Shown: positions 33,085-41,438 of the stretch, in pieces
Layout: each line of letters begins with the position of its first letter
How positions within the stretch are numbered: the first letter of the stretch is position 1
DNA from: Tabrizicola fusiformis
Lineage (GTDB): Bacteria; Pseudomonadota; Alphaproteobacteria; Rhodobacterales; Rhodobacteraceae
Direction: 5' to 3'
Assembly: GCF_013328815.1 (NCBI RefSeq)
Contig: NZ_JABUHN010000013.1
Location: forward strand, 1-64,000
Length of the DNA stretch: 64,000 nucleotides
The notes under the pieces: generated by a model
What the model was told of the DNA's origin: nothing
Database searches by the model: none
The model's input: the letters and a program-made list of their open reading frames with translations, nothing else
Made by a program: the position numbers and the translations under genes

Positions 33085-33715
33085 GGCGGACAGGCTCCGG
33101 CTGGCGCAGCTTCTGTCGCCCGCCTTTCCGATCGGCGCCTTTGCCCATTCGCAGGGGCTTGAGGCGGCGATTTCAGCCGGGTTGGTGACAGATGAGGCCA
33201 GTCTGCGCGACTGGATCGAAGGGGCGATCCTGCACGGTTCCGGTCGGATGGATGCGATCTTTCTGACCTTGGCCCGGGCGCCCGGCGCCGATCTGCCCGC
33301 ACTGGCCGATCTTGCACGCGCCTATATGCCCAGCCTTGGCCGTGCGCGCGAAGCCGAGGAACTTGGCCGGGCCTTTGGCGCGCAGATGGCGGCCATCACG
33401 GGACAAGAGTCGCCGCTTCTCCCCCTGCCACTGGCGATAGGGCTTGCGACGCGGGGGCTGGAGGTTGGCGATGGCGAGGTGCTGGCGCTTTGGTTGCAGG
33501 GGCTGGCGGCACAGCTTGTGTCGGTCGCGGTGCGCTTCATGCCGCTGGGGCAAAGCGCGGGGCAGCGGCTGATCTCGGGTCTTGCGCCGCTGATCGTGCA
33601 GGCGGCGGCGGATTATGCGCGGCTTGGGCTGGATGATCTGGGAAGTTGCACCATCGGCGCCGATATCGCCTCGATGACACAGGAAACGCTTGAGGTAAGG
33701 ATCTTCCGCTCATGA
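33074..33715 (+). CDS. ureF: Urease accessory protein UreF
   Basis: This 213-residue all-helical protein has the family N-terminus [20 protein letters not shown] with [11 protein letters not shown], and later [20 protein letters not shown]. UreF acts as the GTPase-regulating partner of UreG in nickel insertion. The ATG at 33074 lies inside the ureE end and gives the normal N-terminus; the long upstream extension in this frame is rejected. The stop overlaps ureG (ATGA). Confidence 0.94.
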   Translation: MAIEADRLRLAQLLSPAFPIGAFAHSQGLEAAISAGLVTDEASLRDWIEGAILHGSGRMDAIFLTLARAPGADLPALADLARAYMPSLGRAREAEELGRAFGAQMAAITGQESPLLPLPLAIGLATRGLEVGDGEVLALWLQGLAAQLVSVAVRFMPLGQSAGQRLISGLAPLIVQAAADYARLGLDDLGSCTIGADIASMTQETLEVRIFRS

Positions 33716-34347
33716 CCAATCCCCATGGACCCTTGCGCGTCGGTATCGGCGGCCCGGTGGGTGCCGGCAAGACCACCCTGACCGAGCAACTGTGCCGCGC
33801 GCTGGCCAGCCGCTGCGACATGGCGGTGATTACCAATGACATCTACACCCGCGAGGATGCCGAATATCTGATGCGGGCGCAGGTTCTGCCGGTGGAACGT
33901 ATCCGGGGCGTGGAAACCGGCGGCTGTCCCCATACCGCGATCCGTGAAGATGCCAGCATCAACCTTGCCGCCGTGGCCGATCTGCGCGGCGCCTTTCCGG
34001 CGCTGGACCTGATCCTGATTGAATCGGGGGGCGACAATCTGGCGGCAACCTACAGCCCAGAACTGGCGGACCTGACGATCTATGTGATCGACACGGCCGC
34101 AGGGCAGGACATTCCGCGCAAACGCGGACCGGGTCTGGCGAAATCCGATTTGCTGGTGGTGAACAAGACCGATCTGGCGCCCTATGTCGGCGTGGATATC
34201 GGCCTGCTTGAGGCGGATACCCGCGCGGCGCGGGGGGCCCGGCCCTATGTCATGGCCCGGCTGCGGCAGGGCCATGGTGTTGCAGAGGTCGTGGCGTTCC
34301 TGTGCGAGGAAGGCGGTCTGACCCTGCGCGATCAGCCGAAGAGTTGA
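33712..34347 (+). CDS. ureG: Urease accessory GTPase UreG
   Basis: This 211-residue SIMIBI GTPase powers nickel delivery to urease. The P-loop [17 protein letters not shown] begins near residue 11. [17 protein letters not shown], the metal-binding CPH in [31 protein letters not shown] and the base-recognition VVNKTDLAP are present. It is the last gene of the operon, and its final 16 bases overlap the convergent small membrane gene. Confidence 0.97.
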   Translation: MTNPHGPLRVGIGGPVGAGKTTLTEQLCRALASRCDMAVITNDIYTREDAEYLMRAQVLPVERIRGVETGGCPHTAIREDASINLAAVADLRGAFPALDLILIESGGDNLAATYSPELADLTIYVIDTAAGQDIPRKRGPGLAKSDLLVVNKTDLAPYVGVDIGLLEADTRAARGARPYVMARLRQGHGVAEVVAFLCEEGGLTLRDQPKS

Positions 34348-34487
34348 GCGAGCAGGGTGCCCAGCGTGAAGGCCGCAACAACCAGCGTCAGCCGGAAATA
34401 GTGGCGGGCCTCAGCCAGATCGGCGGCAGCCTGTTCGCGGAACAGGCGCGTGGCTTCGAACGGAAGCGGTGAATCGGCGACAGACAT
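34332..34487 (-). CDS. Small membrane protein (51 aa)
   Basis: This 51-residue protein has a charged N-terminal helix ([20 protein letters not shown]) and a C-terminal transmembrane segment ([20 protein letters not shown]). The ATG at 34487 follows AAAGGGGTTGCTT. It is convergent with ureG. No function is known. Confidence 0.5.
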   Translation of the reverse strand: MSVADSPLPFEATRLFREQAAADLAEARHYFRLTLVVAAFTLGTLLAQLFG

Positions 34488-34668
34488 AAGCAACCCCTTT
34501 CCTGCCAGACGAACCAGCGAAGCGCGGCGGCTTGTGGCCGACAACGCGGTCAAGAGGCTCAGTCTTCTGCCCGGACCCTTAACGAGGGTTAACGCATCGC
34601 CCTGCATCTTGACGTTTTGCCAGAAAAACCCGCAAAGGCGGCAGAAATTGGGCAATCCCGGAACATTT

Positions 34669-35478
34669 TCAGCGACAGTCCGGCTCAAACCCGTCAATCG
34701 CGGCCAGCGCCTCTTCCGCGGTTTCGACAAACTGGAACAGCGATAGGTCTTCGGGGTTGATCACGCCCTCCTCGGCGAGGAAATTCCAGTCCAGAACCCG
34801 CTCCCACCAGTCGCGGCCAAAGAGCAGGAACGGCACCCGCTTCATCCGCTTGGTCTGGATCAGGGTCAGGCTTTCAAACATCTCATCCAGCGTGCCGAAA
34901 CCGCCGGGGAAAATGCAGATCGCCTTGGCCCGCATCAGGAAATGCATCTTGCGGATGGCGAAATAGTGGAAGTTGAACGACAGGTCCGGCGTGACATAGG
35001 CATTCGGCGCCTGTTCATGCGGCAGAACGATGTTGAGCCCGATGGAATCACCCCCGGCCTCTTCGGCGCCGCGGTTGCCCGCCTCCATGATGCCGGGGCC
35101 GCCGCCGGTGATCACCACATCCTCGTGGCCATAGCTTTGCAGGCTGCGTTCGGTCACCAGCCGGGCCAGCCGCCGCGCCTCTTCATACCAGCGCGACAGA
35201 CCCGCCGCCTTGCCGGGTTGCCCCGGAGCCGGAATGCGTGCGCTGCCCATCACCACGATGGTAGACCGGATACCGCGCTCATCCATGATCATCTGCGGCT
35301 TCAGCAGCTCAAGCTGCAGCCGCACCGGGCGCAGCTCTTCGCGGGTCATGAAATCGCGGTCGGCGAAGGCCAGCCGATAGGCGGGCGCCCGGGTCTGCGG
35401 CGTATCCGGCAGCCGGCGGGTGGCGGCGATATCTTCGTTCGAGTCGCGGAACGGATGGCTGCGGGGTTCGTCTTTCAT
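34669..35478 (-). CDS. LOG-family Rossmann protein (TIGR00730)
   Basis: This 269-residue protein belongs to the LOG/TIGR00730 family of cytokinin-activating phosphoribohydrolase-like proteins. VVMGSARIPAPGQPG starts the fold, followed by VVITGGGPGIMEAGNRGAEE and the catalytic signature CIFPGGFGTLDEMFESLTLI. An N-terminal extension of about 60 residues places it in the longer subgroup related to PpnN-type nucleotide phosphorylases or hydrolases. It probably cleaves nucleoside monophosphates in the cytoplasm; the precise substrate is unknown. It is divergent from the APH-like kinase. Confidence 0.88.
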   Translation of the reverse strand: MKDEPRSHPFRDSNEDIAATRRLPDTPQTRAPAYRLAFADRDFMTREELRPVRLQLELLKPQMIMDERGIRSTIVVMGSARIPAPGQPGKAAGLSRWYEEARRLARLVTERSLQSYGHEDVVITGGGPGIMEAGNRGAEEAGGDSIGLNIVLPHEQAPNAYVTPDLSFNFHYFAIRKMHFLMRAKAICIFPGGFGTLDEMFESLTLIQTKRMKRVPFLLFGRDWWERVLDWNFLAEEGVINPEDLSLFQFVETAEEALAAIDGFEPDCR

Positions 35479-35559
35479 TGGGCACTCGGCAAATTGCTGA
35501 TATGCTTACAAGGCATAGCGGCAGATGGGGACCGCTGCCACCTGAACTTGAGCAAGGCA

Positions 35560-36456
35560 ATGACCGCAGCCCGGATGCATGAGGGAGAAACGCCCGTCAC
35601 GCTGCAGCAGGCCGCAGCCCTTGTCGCGGCGCAGTTTCCGGAATGGGCGGGTTTGCCGCTGGCCTATGCCGGGGCCGGTGGCACCGATAACCGGCTGATA
35701 CGGCTGGGCGAGGATATGGTTCTGCGCTTCCCGCGCACACCGGGGGCGGCGGCGCAAATGGCCGCTGAAGCGCGCTGGTTGCCGTGGCTCGCGCCGCAAC
35801 TGCCGCTGGAGGTGCCCGCACCGCTGGCGTTCGGGCAGCCGGGAGAGGGCTATTCCCATCCCTGGCAGGTCCTGCAGTGGATCGCCGGGGCGAATGCGCT
35901 CGTGGCGCCGCCTGCCGACGATCTTGCCGCTTCCGGGGCACTGGCAGGCTTCGTGGCGGCTTTGCGGGCCATTCCGGTGCCACCCGACGCGCCCCTGATG
36001 CCCGAGGGCGGCCATCTGTGCCCGCGTGACGCCTTCACGCGCCAGATGATCGCCCGCATCACCGACGAGGCTGACCCGGCCGAGGTGATGCGCCTCTGGC
36101 ACGCGGCGCTGGCCTTGCCGGTCTGGAAGGGGCCGCCGGTGCTTGTTCATGCCGATCTGCATCCGCTGAACCTGCTGACGCAACAAGGCAGGCTTGCCGT
36201 CGTGATTGACTGGGGCGCCTTTTGTGCCGGTGATCCGGCGCATGATCTGATCTGCGGCTGGATGGTTCTGGGCCCGGCAGGCCGCGCACATTTCCGCAAC
36301 CTGCTCGGGGTCGATGAGGCCACATGGGCGCGGGGGCGGGCTCTGGCCTTTTCCAAGGCGGTGATGGCGGCGCCCTATTATCGCAACAGCAACCCGGCCC
36401 TGCATGGCGTGATGCGCCGGGCCCTGCAGCACACAATGGACGACTGGCCGAGGTGA
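35560..36456 (+). CDS. Aminoglycoside phosphotransferase (APH)-fold kinase
   Basis: This 298-residue protein has the APH/choline kinase fold. The ATP-binding N-lobe has [20 protein letters not shown], the catalytic Brenner motif is [13 protein letters not shown] at about residue 196, and the metal-binding [17 protein letters not shown] follows. Family members phosphorylate small molecules; the MPH/APH-like label is general and does not show resistance. The ATG at 35560 follows AGCAAGG; a second ATG at 35575 is possible. It lies 56 bp before dapD. Confidence 0.85.
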   Translation: MTAARMHEGETPVTLQQAAALVAAQFPEWAGLPLAYAGAGGTDNRLIRLGEDMVLRFPRTPGAAAQMAAEARWLPWLAPQLPLEVPAPLAFGQPGEGYSHPWQVLQWIAGANALVAPPADDLAASGALAGFVAALRAIPVPPDAPLMPEGGHLCPRDAFTRQMIARITDEADPAEVMRLWHAALALPVWKGPPVLVHADLHPLNLLTQQGRLAVVIDWGAFCAGDPAHDLICGWMVLGPAGRAHFRNLLGVDEATWARGRALAFSKAVMAAPYYRNSNPALHGVMRRALQHTMDDWPR

Positions 36457-36512
36457 GTTGCGCAGATCGCCCTCTCTGGCTATGGAGGGCAGGTATTTCT
36501 GGGGAGATCGAC

Positions 36513-37340
<828 letters not shown>

Positions 37341-37359
37341 TCTGCCAAGGCGGCGATTG

Positions 37360-37392
37360 ACAGGCTGTGCCCCCCGGGGCGCAGCCTGTTTT
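37360..37392 (+). terminator. Rho-independent terminator after dapD
   Basis: ACAGGCTGTGCCCC pairs with GGGGCGCAGCCTGT (one T/G wobble) around a very short loop and is followed by TTTTC. It is a classical intrinsic terminator 20 bp past the dapD stop. Confidence 0.88.
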
Positions 37393-37417
37393 CATTTGTT
37401 CGTTCCGGGTCTGGTCG

Positions 37418-37930
37418 ATGACGGCTCTGCATATCTATCATTCGGACAATTCGCTGTTGATGCTTGGTCTGTCCGGCCATGACATTCCCGGCCCCGTGAT
37501 CCGCATTGGTTGCCGCAACAACGCCAGTTTTGTGGACCTGTTCGCGCGTCTCTTGGCGGGGCGGCAGCGGTTTGACCGCATCATCATTGATTGCCACGGC
37601 GCCCCGGGCGAAATCTCTTTCGGCGAGGATCGCAGCTTTCACGATGGCTGGTTCCGCGATCAGCGCGCCTATATGGGCGGGCAAAGCTTTGCAACGCCCG
37701 GGGCGCATATCCTGTTTTCCGGCTGCAATGTTGCCGAAGGGCCGGGCGGCTGGTCTTTCCTGACCGAAGCCGCGCGCTGCATGTTGATCGGTGTTGGCGG
37801 GCAGGCCAAAGGCTGGACCTCGGTCGGATTCGGCAATCCGCTCACCGGGCGGGTGGTGCATTTGACCGGCCATCCCCGCACGGTGCATGTTGATGGCAGC
37901 GGGCAGGTGACCCGCCGTGAAGGGGCCTGA
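37418..37930 (+). CDS. DUF4347-like protein with His/Cys pair
   Basis: This 170-residue protein has the order seen in DUF4347 and, more loosely, caspase-like CHAT folds. FDRIIIDCHGAPGEISFGED contains a His-Gly after a hydrophobic strand. GAHILFSGCNVAEGPGGWSF carries Gly-Cys-x-Val-Ala and a following glycine-rich turn, and the C-terminal strand MLIGVGGQAKG is hydrophobic. His at about residue 66 and Cys at about 106 could form a dyad. DUF4347 usually sits at the N-terminus of very large secreted proteins; here it stands alone without a signal peptide. The start at MTALHIYH is uncertain. Confidence 0.65.
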   Translation: MTALHIYHSDNSLLMLGLSGHDIPGPVIRIGCRNNASFVDLFARLLAGRQRFDRIIIDCHGAPGEISFGEDRSFHDGWFRDQRAYMGGQSFATPGAHILFSGCNVAEGPGGWSFLTEAARCMLIGVGGQAKGWTSVGFGNPLTGRVVHLTGHPRTVHVDGSGQVTRREGA

Positions 37931-37939
37931 GGTGGCGCG

Positions 37940-38413
37940 CTACATCCGCGCGCCGGTGCAATCCTCGATCGCCACGAAAACATCGGTCATCGCGGCATTA
38001 TACAGCGACCAGCTACAAGCCCGGCCCGCGAAATCCACGTCGAATTGCTCGCTCGAATCCCTGAAGGCATCGACAGCGGACTGATCCAGCGTCAGCCAGG
38101 CCCGATCGTCATTCGCCCCGGTTGCGAAATAGAATTGCGACGCCCCGCCGTCAAAGCGCAGCGCCATCTCATCCGGGCCGTGCCCCTTCACGCCCGGAAC
38201 GCTCAGGCTGTAGACGCGCTTGGTCGTTTAGGCCAGCCGCAGCATCCCGGTGCCATTGGTCAGAACGGCGGCACAACGGTCAAACCGGCCCTTCTCGAAG
38301 ATGGCGATGATCTGGAAATCGCCGACGCGGGTGATCTTTTTCTCCTGCGCCTGCAACGGCAAGGCTGCTGTCAGAAACAGGGCAAGGGCGGCAAGCAGCG
38401 GACGGAATTTCAT
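37940..38413 (-). pseudogene. Secreted protein gene interrupted by in-frame TAA
   Basis: From ATG 38413 the frame encodes a clear signal peptide (KFRPLLAALALFLTAALPLQ, then AQEKK) and a beta-rich start of a mature domain ending MLRLA. At 38228-38230 a TAA occurs, after which the same frame continues without another stop for 95 codons: TTKRVYSLSVPGVKGHGPDE to VFVAIEDCTGARM. The two parts together make one sensible secreted protein of about 156 residues with paired cysteines. One base change would restore it. It is either a recent pseudogene or a sequencing error; the family is not recognised. Confidence 0.72.
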
Positions 38414-38515
38414 CTGGATTGGCTTTCATGGGATTGGCGGGGGGCGACGCTATCTTATCCGCGGAACTTGACAAGTGGCCGGCTTCGGGCGACCCCGGCA
38501 AAAAAGGGGAATGCC

Positions 38516-38860
38516 ATGGAAGACGGCGAAGACAAACCGGCCAAGGTGAAACGCGCGCAGCAGGTTTACACCCTTGTCGTGGAAGTCGGCCGCAAGGCGG
38601 GCGATGGCCTGCCCGACAAGGCCACCGGCGCCGCGCTGATGATCTATGCCAGCGGCGTGGACGAGGCCGAGGCGGTGCGCGAAACCGTGGCGATCCTCAA
38701 GGATGCCGATCTCGCGCCGCTGGATGTCTCGGGCTATGGCACTTTGGACGACCGGCTGAAGGCGGGCGACGAGATCGACGGCGAAGAGCGGGCGCTGATG
38801 CAGCGGGCGCTGGACGAAAACTCGGTCGTTGTGGCGCAGATGACGCCCTTCTTCGACTGA
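38516..38860 (+). CDS. Hypothetical protein (114 aa)
   Basis: This 114-residue acidic protein begins MEDGEDKPAKVKRAQQVYTL and has an alternating strand/helix pattern (VYTLVVEVGRKAGDGLPDKA, AVRETVAILKDADLAPLDVS, ALDENSVVVAQMTPFF). AAAAAAGGGGA precedes the ATG at suitable spacing. It is convergent with the Hint-domain gene, with stops adjacent. It resembles small conserved proteins of Rhodobacteraceae, but no function is known. Confidence 0.7.
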   Translation: MEDGEDKPAKVKRAQQVYTLVVEVGRKAGDGLPDKATGAALMIYASGVDEAEAVRETVAILKDADLAPLDVSGYGTLDDRLKAGDEIDGEERALMQRALDENSVVVAQMTPFFD

Positions 38861-39940
38861 TCAGGCGCGGCGGCGCTGCCCGCCCCGACCCAGAAGCGCC
38901 ATCAGCGTCATCGCCTCATAGGTCTCAAGGCAGCGGCGGGGCGCGACATCGCCCGGCACCGCCGACAACAGCGCGCAGCCATCGGCCAGCACTATGACTG
39001 GCTCTTCAAAGATCAGCGCGACCGAAGGGGCAACTGCCCGCCGCTGTTCCGCCATGGCCGACCGGCCATCGACCAGTGCGCTTGCAGGCACCAGAACCTC
39101 ATCCTCGCCGAAAAGATACTCGACTTCGGGGCCTTCCAGCAGAACCATCTGATCGGAGGACACCAGAATGTCGCTGCGCTGCGGGAAATAGGGCGCCCGC
39201 AGCAGCACCGGCGCGAAAGAGCCGCAGGCCGGCAGATGCAGAGGATGCAGCGCCGCCAGCGGCCGAAGCCCGTGATCCACCGTGGCCACCAGATCGCCGG
39301 GGCGCAACTGGCCGGCGGCGACCGGGCCGCGGCTTGTTTCAATCGGAGTCCGCAACCCCATCCACGGTGCCCGGGCCGGCAGTTCGGCCCCCCGTGCCAG
39401 CCCGAACCACAACAGCGCCGGATGCCGTTGCAGCCGCTGCGGCGTGGCCGAGAGGGCGGCGACATCTTCGGGCCGCATCGGCAGGGGATTGCTGCCCGTC
39501 GCGGTCAGCACCGGGACCGACGGATCATCGACCACCTCAAGACGCAGCGACCACAGCCGCGCCGGGGCATCGAACCGCAGGCTTAACCGTCCCACGCCCT
39601 GAACCGCCGGCAAAGGTCCGGCGATAGAGTGGCGCTGCACCGCCCGCCCTTGCCGGTGCAGCAAGGACAGCCCGCTGTCGGGGTCGTGAAACAGGGTCAG
39701 CCCCCGTTCCCAGCCATCATGCGCCTTGTAATCGAACAAGAGGCAGCGCCCTTCCAGCGGCAGCGCGAATTCGGCCACGAAAAGCCCGCTCTCCGCCAGG
39801 GCAGGCAGACCGGCGGTCGGGTCACGGTCCGACAGCACCAGCCAGTCTTCGGCCATGGCAAAGCCGTCCCCCGGCGGCAATGCCACGGTGGGTCGGGTCG
39901 GGTGCCGGTCTGGTCGCGGATCGCTCAAATGCCGCCTCAT
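38861..39940 (-). CDS. Hint-domain protein (Hint_2 type)
   Basis: This 359-residue protein has an N-terminal beta-rich region (residues 1-195) and a C-terminal Hint (hedgehog/intein) domain starting about residue 195. GLRTPIETSRGPVAAGQLRP is followed by GDLVATVDHGLRPLAALH and a late VLVSSDQMVLLEG block. The Hint_2 family is abundant in Rhodobacteraceae and is usually found at the end of secreted or surface proteins. The first residue of the Hint block is Gly or a neighbour where active self-splicing domains need Cys, so cleavage activity is doubtful. It is divergent from dapE with a 203-bp gap. Confidence 0.8.
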   Translation of the reverse strand: MRRHLSDPRPDRHPTRPTVALPPGDGFAMAEDWLVLSDRDPTAGLPALAESGLFVAEFALPLEGRCLLFDYKAHDGWERGLTLFHDPDSGLSLLHRQGRAVQRHSIAGPLPAVQGVGRLSLRFDAPARLWSLRLEVVDDPSVPVLTATGSNPLPMRPEDVAALSATPQRLQRHPALLWFGLARGAELPARAPWMGLRTPIETSRGPVAAGQLRPGDLVATVDHGLRPLAALHPLHLPACGSFAPVLLRAPYFPQRSDILVSSDQMVLLEGPEVEYLFGEDEVLVPASALVDGRSAMAEQRRAVAPSVALIFEEPVIVLADGCALLSAVPGDVAPRRCLETYEAMTLMALLGRGGQRRRA

Positions 39941-40143
39941 CTCCCCGGATTTAACCCTGGGAGCATTGCCCCAAAGCCGACCGGATGTTGTTATCGGCAG
40001 AATCTAGGGCGGCACGGGCGGCATGTCACGGCGAAAGGCCGCCTTGCGGCACACGCTGCGGTGGTGGTGGCGGGATGGCCACAGCATTGCAGCCCGGCGG
40101 GTGCCGCGTTAACCCTTGGACATCTCATGTCAAGGAACTGCCG

Positions 40144-41292
40144 ATGTCCTCTCCTGTCGATCCTGTCCGTCTGACCGCCGATCTGATCCGCTGCGCCTCG
40201 GTCACCCCGGCCGAGGGGGGGGCGCTGCAATTGCTGGAAAGGGAACTGACGGCAGCGGGCTTTGCCTGCACCCGGGTTGACCGTGGCGGCATCGCCAACC
40301 TTTTTGCCCGCTGGGGGGCGAAGGGGGCGAACAAGAGCTTTGGCTTCAACGGCCATACCGATGTGGTGCCGGTGGGCGATCTTGCCGCCTGGACCCATGA
40401 CCCGTTCGGCGCCGAGGTGGTGGACGGCTGGATGTATGGCCGGGGCGCGACCGACATGAAATCGGGCGTGGCGGCCTTTGCCGCCGCCGCCATCGACTTT
40501 GTGCGCGAAACACCCCCGGATGGCGCGGTCATCCTGACCATCACCGGCGATGAAGAGGCCGATGCGGTGGATGGCACCGTCGCTCTGCTGGACTGGATGG
40601 CGCAGAACGGCGAGCGGATGACCCATTGCCTTGTGGGCGAGCCGACCTGCCCGAACGAGATGGGCGAGATGATGAAGATCGGGCGGCGCGGCAGCATGAC
40701 CTGCTGGTTCACCGCAACCGGGGTGCAGGGCCATTCCGCCTATCCGCACCGTGCCAAAAACCCGATGAGCGCCCTTGTCCGCCTGCTCGCCCGGCTGGAG
40801 GAAAAACCGCTGGACGAGGGCACCGCGCATTTCGATGCCTCGACCCTTGCCATCACCACCATCGATTGCGGCAATCCGGCGACCAATGTGATCCCGGCGC
40901 GCGGGGCGGCCACCGTCAACATCCGTTTCAACGATCTGCATTCCGGCGCCAGCCTGTCGGAATGGCTGTCCGCCCATGCTGCGGCGGTGCAGGCGGAAAC
41001 CGGCGTGCAGATCGACTGCCGCTTTCAGATTTCCGGCGAAAGCTTCCTGACGCCGCCCGGTGAACTGTCGGAGCTTATCGCCAGTGCAGTTCAGGCTGAG
41101 ACCGGACGCCGCCCCGAACCCTCCACATCCGGCGGTACTTCGGATGCGCGCTTTGTCAAGGCGCACTGCCCGGTGGTGGAATTCGGGCTGGTCGGCAAAA
41201 CCATGCATCAGGTGGATGAACGGGTTGAGGTGGCGCAGATCGGCCAGCTCAAGGCGATTTACGCCCGTATCCTGCGCGATTACTTCGCCTGA
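40144..41292 (+). CDS. dapE: Succinyl-diaminopimelate desuccinylase
   Basis: This 382-residue M20-family zinc enzyme removes succinate from N-succinyl-LL-diaminopimelate. Metal ligands lie in [37 protein letters not shown] (catalytic Glu pair), CLVGEPTCP and the C-terminal [11 protein letters not shown]. The inserted dimerisation domain has the [15 protein letters not shown] motif. The start at [20 protein letters not shown] fits the family, and a 53-codon extension is rejected. A Rhodobacter-type inverted repeat follows the gene. Confidence 0.96.
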   Translation: MSSPVDPVRLTADLIRCASVTPAEGGALQLLERELTAAGFACTRVDRGGIANLFARWGAKGANKSFGFNGHTDVVPVGDLAAWTHDPFGAEVVDGWMYGRGATDMKSGVAAFAAAAIDFVRETPPDGAVILTITGDEEADAVDGTVALLDWMAQNGERMTHCLVGEPTCPNEMGEMMKIGRRGSMTCWFTATGVQGHSAYPHRAKNPMSALVRLLARLEEKPLDEGTAHFDASTLAITTIDCGNPATNVIPARGAATVNIRFNDLHSGASLSEWLSAHAAAVQAETGVQIDCRFQISGESFLTPPGELSELIASAVQAETGRRPEPSTSGGTSDARFVKAHCPVVEFGLVGKTMHQVDERVEVAQIGQLKAIYARILRDYFA

Positions 41293-41309
41293 GCCGCGCC
41301 GGCTTCGGC

Positions 41310-41394
41310 TTTCATCTTGGTTTAAATATCCCCGCCGGAGGCTCCTTTGGCCGATGCAGGACGCTCCGCGGGGGATATTTGGGCCAAGATGAAA
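41310..41394. repeat. Long imperfect inverted repeat (Rhodobacter intergenic type)
   Basis: TTTCATCTTGG at 41310-41320, with AAATATCCCC shortly after, is mirrored by GGGGATATTT and CCAAGATGAAA ending at 41394. About 23 bases in each arm are nearly complementary, around a 38-bp centre with CGCCGGAGG. From memory, repeats with this TTTCATCTTGG...AAATATCCCC core occur between genes in many Rhodobacteraceae. Placed between dapE and rnr, it may terminate transcription or mark a REP-like family. Confidence 0.8.
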
Positions 41395-41438
41395 TGCGGA
41401 ACGTTTTCTTGGCGGGTCCGGCGTGCTAGGTCTGGGCC

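Noticed and set aside
35560-36456. Aminoglycoside resistance gene.
   Set aside because: The APH fold is shared by many metabolic kinases, and its surroundings are housekeeping genes.
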